This document shows positions 60,345 through 64,000 of a stretch of DNA of 64,000 bases, piece after piece. Source of the stretch: an uncultured Christensenellaceae bacterium (GTDB taxonomy: Bacteria; Bacillota; Clostridia; Christensenellales; UBA3700). Under the pieces are notes generated by a model that saw only the letters and a list, made by a program, of their open reading frames with translations, was not told the DNA's origin and did not search any database. The first letter of the stretch is position 1; every line of letters starts with the position of its first letter. The DNA lies in the NCBI GenBank assembly GCA_944380285.1, contig CALWGZ010000007.1, positions 1 to 64,000 on the forward strand, given 5' to 3'. The translations under genes were made by a program, and so were the position numbers.

Positions 60345-60860
60345 TTACTTGACCAGCTCGACGATCGCGACTTCCGCGCCGTCGCCGCGTCTTTGACCGA
60401 GTTTGATCACGCGGGTGTAGCCGCCCTTTTGACCGCTCTTTGCAGCGCGGTCGGCGTAGAAGGGAGCGTACTCTCTGAACAGCTTCTCCACGAGGGGATG
60501 CTTGACAGCTCTGAGACGAGCGTTGTAGTCGCCCTTGCTCTCCTTTTCGTTCTTGAGGGGTTTGAGGTCGCGAAGGTTAGCCATGATCGCGCGTCTTGCG
60601 GCGAGCTTGACCGGTCCGTCGACGACGACGTCGACGACGACCTTCTCCTCTTTGTCCTTGCCCTTTTGGACCTTCTCCTTTTGGACGGTCCTGGTATCTT
60701 CGTACGAGTTGATCGCGAGGGTCAGCATCTTCTCGGCGAATCTGCTCACCTCTTTGGCTCTGTCGACGGTGGTCTCGAGACGACCGTTCCAAAGCAATTC
60801 GGAAGCCTGCGTACGGATCATAGCCATTCTCTGCTCGGCAGTCCTGCCCAATTTCTTCAT
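60345..60860 (-). CDS. rplQ: 50S ribosomal protein L17
   Basis: L17 of the large subunit, next to the peptide exit. At 171 residues it is longer than the usual 112-130. The N-terminal [20 protein letters not shown] and C-terminal [25 protein letters not shown] are standard. The extra residues are a Lys/Val-rich insertion near 60-90 ([20 protein letters not shown]). It follows rpoA by 11 nt. Confidence 0.96.
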   Translation of the reverse strand: MKKLGRTAEQRMAMIRTQASELLWNGRLETTVDRAKEVSRFAEKMLTLAINSYEDTRTVQKEKVQKGKDKEEKVVVDVVVDGPVKLAARRAIMANLRDLKPLKNEKESKGDYNARLRAVKHPLVEKLFREYAPFYADRAAKSGQKGGYTRVIKLGQRRGDGAEVAIVELVK

Positions 60861-60871
60861 GATAGCCTCCT

Positions 60872-61825
60872 TTATTCGTCTTTGTTGCGCAGGTCGAATC
60901 CCAGATCTCTGATCTTCTTGATGACCTCGTCGAGGGACTTCTTGCCGAGGTTACGCACCTTGAGCATCTCCTCTTCGGTCTTCTTGGTCAGATCCTGCAC
61001 CGTGTGTATTCCCGCTCTCTTCAAGCAGTTGTAGGAACGGACGGAAAGGTCCAGATCCTCAATGCTCATCTCGAGCTTCTTGTGAGCTTTCTCGTCATCC
61101 TGGCTGATCAGGATCTCTCTGTCCTTCATCGTGTCGACGAGGTTGACGAACAGCGAGATGTGATCTTCGAGGATCTTTGCCGCGAGCGAGATCACCTCGC
61201 GCGGCGTGCAAGTGCCGTTGGTCGACACGTTGACGGTCAGCTTGTCGTAGTTGATGTTCTGTCCGAGCCTGGTGCTCTCGACCGTGTAGCTCGCGCTCTC
61301 CACCGGAGTGAAGATGGAATCGATCGGGATGTAGCCGATGGGCTGAGTCTCATCCTTGTTCGCGGCAGCCGGAACATAGCCTCTGCCGTTGCCGATGGTG
61401 ATGTCCATGTTGAGGACCGCGCCTTCGTCAAGCGTGCAGATGTACATGTCGGGGTTGAGGATCTCGATCTCCGAGCTGTGCTCGATGTCCGCGGCGGTGA
61501 CGACGCCCGCGGTGCTCTTGCGCAGCTTGGCGACCTGTCTGAACTCCGCGGAATCGCTGTGAGCCTTGACCGCAAGCCCTTTGATGTTGAGGATGATCTC
61601 GGTCACATCCTCCTTGACGCCGGGGATGGAACTGAACTCATGCCTTACGCCTTCGATCTTGATGCTGACGGGAGCCGCACCGGGCAGCGCGCTGAGCAAT
61701 ATCCTGCGGAGCGCATTGCCGATGGTCGTGCCGAACCCGCGTTCGAGCGGCTCGACGACGAACTTCATCTCTCTGCCGTCGACTACGTCCACGCACTCGA
61801 TCTTCGGCTTCTGAATCTCTATCAT
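60872..61825 (-). CDS. rpoA: RNA polymerase alpha subunit
   Basis: A 317-residue alpha subunit. The N-terminal dimerisation domain holds [29 protein letters not shown] linker (near residues 235-250) leads to the C-terminal domain ([23 protein letters not shown] and [12 protein letters not shown]), which contacts UP elements and activators. It lies between rpsD and rplQ, the standard order. Confidence 0.98.
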   Translation of the reverse strand: MIEIQKPKIECVDVVDGREMKFVVEPLERGFGTTIGNALRRILLSALPGAAPVSIKIEGVRHEFSSIPGVKEDVTEIILNIKGLAVKAHSDSAEFRQVAKLRKSTAGVVTAADIEHSSEIEILNPDMYICTLDEGAVLNMDITIGNGRGYVPAAANKDETQPIGYIPIDSIFTPVESASYTVESTRLGQNINYDKLTVNVSTNGTCTPREVISLAAKILEDHISLFVNLVDTMKDREILISQDDEKAHKKLEMSIEDLDLSVRSYNCLKRAGIHTVQDLTKKTEEEMLKVRNLGKKSLDEVIKKIRDLGFDLRNKDE

Positions 61826-61851
61826 TATCTACCTCCTGAACGACCGTGCCG

Positions 61852-62451
61852 TTACTTGGAATACAACTCGACGATGAGGTGCTCTGCGATGCTCGGATCG
61901 ATGTCCTCTCTCGTCGGCAGCTCGACGACCTTGCCGGTCAGCGTCTCATTGTCGAACTCGAGCCACTTGGGGAGACCGAGCGACTTGCCGGCTTTGAGGT
62001 CTTCGAACACTTTCTTGTCCTTTTTGTTTTCCTTGACGGCGATGACGTCGCCCTTCTTCACAAGGTAGGAGGGGATGTTGACGCGCTTGCCGTTGACGGT
62101 GATCAAGCCGTGGTTGACGAGCTGTCTCGCCTGACCTCTGGTCTTGCCGATCGTCATGCGGAACACGACGTTGTCAAGCCTGCTCTCGAGCATGACGAGC
62201 ATGTTCTCGCCGGTGACGCCGCGCTGTCTGGAAGCCTTCTCGTAGTAGCTTCTGAACTGCTTCTCCAAAACTCCGTAGATGAATTTGACCTTTTGCTTCT
62301 CTTTGAGCTGCATCGAGTAGTCGCTCGCCTTCTTGCGCGACACTTTGGCTTCCTTGGTGAACCTGACGGACGTCTTGTTCTGTCCGAGCTCGGCGGAGGA
62401 AATGCCCAAAGCCCTGCATCTCTTGAGTACGGGTCCTCTGTATCTTGCCAT
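61852..62451 (-). CDS. rpsD: 30S ribosomal protein S4
   Basis: A 199-residue S4, a primary 16S rRNA binder. It has the S4 RNA-binding domain SRLDNVVFRMTIGKTRGQARQLVNHGLITVNGKRVNIPSYLV near residues 92-130. The N-terminal zinc-cysteine cluster seen in some S4 paralogues is absent (only Cys12). It lies between rpsK and rpoA. Confidence 0.98.
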   Translation of the reverse strand: MARYRGPVLKRCRALGISSAELGQNKTSVRFTKEAKVSRKKASDYSMQLKEKQKVKFIYGVLEKQFRSYYEKASRQRGVTGENMLVMLESRLDNVVFRMTIGKTRGQARQLVNHGLITVNGKRVNIPSYLVKKGDVIAVKENKKDKKVFEDLKAGKSLGLPKWLEFDNETLTGKVVELPTREDIDPSIAEHLIVELYSK

Positions 62452-62465
62452 ATATTACCTCCCGA

Positions 62466-62864
62466 TCAAAGCCTTCTGCGCTTGGGCGGACGGCATCCGT
62501 TGTGGGGGATGGGGGACACGTCTTTGATGAGCGTGACCTTGAGTCCCACTGCCTCGAGCGCTCTGATCGCGGACTCGCGTCCCGCGCCGGGGCCTTTGAC
62601 ATAGACTTCCACAGTCCTCAGACCGCTGTCGTAGGCGACCTTCGCCGCGTCCTCGGACACGAGCTGAGCCGCAAACGCGGTGGACTTTTTGGAACCTCTC
62701 AATTTGAGCTTGCCGCTGCTGGACCAGCTGATAGCGTTGCCCTGCAAGTCGGTGATCGTAACGATCGTGTTGTTGAAGGAAGCGTGGATATGCGCCGCTC
62801 CGTTCTCGACACGACGCTTGTTGACATTGCGCTTCTTTGTCGTAACGTTTTTCTTGACTGCCAT
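62466..62864 (-). CDS. rpsK: 30S ribosomal protein S11
   Basis: A 132-residue S11 with a basic start ([15 protein letters not shown]), [16 protein letters not shown] and the C-terminal [18 protein letters not shown]. It is part of the small-subunit platform. It lies 12 nt after rpsM. Confidence 0.98.
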   Translation of the reverse strand: MAVKKNVTTKKRNVNKRRVENGAAHIHASFNNTIVTITDLQGNAISWSSSGKLKLRGSKKSTAFAAQLVSEDAAKVAYDSGLRTVEVYVKGPGAGRESAIRALEAVGLKVTLIKDVSPIPHNGCRPPKRRRL

Positions 62865-62876
62865 AACCTATGCTCC

Positions 62877-63245
62877 TTACTTCTTTTTGCGGCTGACCGT
62901 CTTCTTCGGTCCCTTTCTGGTGCGAGCGTTCTGCTTGGTGTTCTGTCCTCTGACGGGCAGTCCCTTGCGGTGTCTGATGCCTCTGTAGCATCCGATCTCG
63001 GTCAATCTCTTGATGTTGAGCTTGACCTCTCTCTTGAGATCGCCTTCGACGCTCAGGTTGTGGTCGATGTACTCACGGATCTTGCCTACCTGGTCTTCCG
63101 TAAGATCTCTGACGCGGGTGTCCGGATCGATACCGGTCGCCTCAAGGATCTTGTTGGAAGTGACCCTGCCTATACCATAGATATAGGTGAGACCGATCTC
63201 CACTCTCTTTTCGCGCGGTAAATCCACGCCGGCAATACGAGCCAT
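62877..63245 (-). CDS. rpsM: 30S ribosomal protein S13
   Basis: A 122-residue S13 of the 30S head, with [25 protein letters not shown] and the C-terminal [21 protein letters not shown]. It follows a leader of about 110 nt and its own promoter, so it heads an rpsM-rpsK-rpsD-rpoA-rplQ transcript. Confidence 0.98.
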   Translation of the reverse strand: MARIAGVDLPREKRVEIGLTYIYGIGRVTSNKILEATGIDPDTRVRDLTEDQVGKIREYIDHNLSVEGDLKREVKLNIKRLTEIGCYRGIRHRKGLPVRGQNTKQNARTRKGPKKTVSRKKK

Positions 63246-63362
63246 TGATATACCTCCGATGTTTTTTATTAGACGATCCGGGAAAACAGACTGCCCGTAG
63301 TAGGTAGAATGAGGCCGTCTGTCCAGCCGCTCCCTCTCGTGTAATAGACTTTTAGCTTGTGC

Positions 63363-63391
63363 ATTATATCACATTTGCGACATAATGGCAA
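63363..63391 (-). promoter_or_regulatory. rpsM operon promoter
   Basis: TTGCCA (63386-63391), a 17-nt spacer and TATAAT (63363-63368), with a TGA extended -10. It lies directly after rpmJ and gives a leader of about 110 nt with an ACAGAC/GTCTGT stem. Confidence 0.75.
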
Positions 63392-63409
63392 CAAAATGAG
63401 AGCTGTTTT

Positions 63410-63526
63410 TCAGCCCTGTCTCTGCTTGTGCTTTTTGTACTTGGAGCAGATGACCATCACTTTGCCGTCTCTCTTGATCACCCTGCACTTGTCGCAGATA
63501 GGTTTTACAGAAGGTCTGACTTTCAT
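63410..63526 (-). CDS. rpmJ: 50S ribosomal protein L36
   Basis: A 38-residue L36 ([20 protein letters not shown]...). It keeps the zinc ligands Cys11, Cys14, Cys27 and His33, so it is the zinc-binding (C+) form. GGAGG lies upstream of the ATG at 63526. It follows infA by 21 nt. Confidence 0.97.
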   Translation of the reverse strand: MKVRPSVKPICDKCRVIKRDGKVMVICSKYKKHKQRQG

Positions 63527-63547
63527 TTTTGTTCCTCCGAGTTGTTA

Positions 63548-63769
63548 TCAATTCTTGTTGCGCCACACGATCCTGCCCTTGGTAAGATCGTACGGGCTGA
63601 TCTCGACCCTCACGGTGTCCCCTTCGAGGATCTTTATGTAGTTCTTGCGAAGTTTGCCGGACAGATAGGCAATGATCTCGTGACCGTTGGTCAACCTTAT
63701 CCGGAACCTGGTGTTGGGGAGCACTTCTATCACCGCTCCCTCAGCTTCGATCAAGTCTTCCTTTGACAT
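63548..63769 (-). CDS. infA: translation initiation factor IF-1
   Basis: A 73-residue OB-fold protein that binds the 30S A site. It has [38 protein letters not shown] and [13 protein letters not shown]. The ATG shares a base with the stop of the upstream KOW gene (TAATG). Confidence 0.98.
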   Translation of the reverse strand: MSKEDLIEAEGAVIEVLPNTRFRIRLTNGHEIIAYLSGKLRKNYIKILEGDTVRVEISPYDLTKGRIVWRNKN

Positions 63770-64000
63770 TACTCCTCCGATGAGCTGTATTGTCGGAGCG
63801 CGGCGGCTATCGCCTTGTCATCCGCTCCGATGTCCGCCCCTGCCTTTGCGACAAAGACGAGATGCTTGCGTCTCTTGACCTTGGGGTCGTCCGTCTTGCG
63901 GTACCTGCCGTCGCAGACCAGCACGAAATCTTCGCCCGTCTCCGCAACGACCAAATAGTACCTGCCCGCGTCGTGCCCCGCCCTCGATACGGCGACGTCG
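63769..64000 (-). CDS. KOW-domain (L14e-like) RNA-binding protein, partial
   Basis: The frame is open to the window edge, so the N-terminus is missing. The visible 76 residues ([20 protein letters not shown]..., [21 protein letters not shown]) match the small KOW-domain protein that lies between map and infA in many clostridia. Its role is presumed ribosome-associated. Confidence 0.85.
   Translation of the reverse strand, partial: DVAVSRAGHDAGRYYLVVAETGEDFVLVCDGRYRKTDDPKVKRRKHLVFVAKAGADIGADDKAIAAALRQYSSSEE

Overview
The window reads as chromosome of an uncultured, GC-rich, Gram-positive Clostridia-type bacterium, probably gut-associated. Evidence is gene content: the PyrK/PyrD type-1B dihydroorotate dehydrogenase pair, LuxS, RecD2 without RecBC, spore maturation genes spmA/spmB, a SipW-type signal peptidase with TasA/CalY-like substrates, a KOW-infA-rpmJ-rpsM-rpsK-rpsD-rpoA-rplQ ribosomal cluster, strong GGAGG ribosome sites, TTGACA/TATAAT promoters and a sialic acid catabolic cluster. 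No rRNA, tRNA, CRISPR array, transposase or integrase was found.

Layout. 1-886: repeat-rich DNA. 865-9846: recD2, luxS, a sodium-pump-like oadB/oadG pair behind a structured leader, a MacB-type ABC transporter and small membrane or hypothetical genes. 9859-18729: the translationally coupled operon metG-tatD-radical SAM-rsmA, divergent spmAB, and the coupled operon trmN6-rsmI-ABC ATPase-permease. 18730-20272: a second block of structured repeats. 20275-27048: a hypothetical gene, a PfkB kinase, a 1384-residue single-pass surface protein and a GDSL esterase. 27049-28000: a third repeat block. 28128-31381: aminotransferase, Lrp/AsnC regulator, ABC-F protein. 31446-39310: a pyrimidine operon, pyrBCFKDE, continuing into purine nucleoside phosphorylase and MTA/SAH deaminase. 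39512-42837: small membrane and YbjN-like proteins, a DEDDh exonuclease, a zinc-dependent phospholipase C-like protein. 42918-47642: mgsA, macro domain, intracellular-type sialidase, nanE, nanK, nanA. 47735-53260: a five-gene SipW/TasA-like fibre operon. 53850-54479: an AT-richer metallo-beta-lactamase remnant and partner. 54752-58462: a giant lipoprotein. 58463-59324: an unusual non-coding region with 10-bp-phased TGTCG arrays. 59325-64000: cvpA and the ribosomal cluster, cut by the window edge.

The least explained content is non-coding. Two families of about 120-220 bp nested-palindrome elements fill the three large gaps; copies differ by base changes that keep both sides of a stem paired, one element lies inside another, and one arm supplies the recD2 stop codon. 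Two copies of one family share a promoter-like block (TTGACA-16-TAAAGC) that also recurs upstream of cvpA. The second notable feature is the SipW operon, in which two TasA-like proteins carry C-terminal beta-helix-like domains. Several monocistronic or first genes lack a ribosome site and start 6-9 nt after a -10 box, suggesting leaderless mRNAs.
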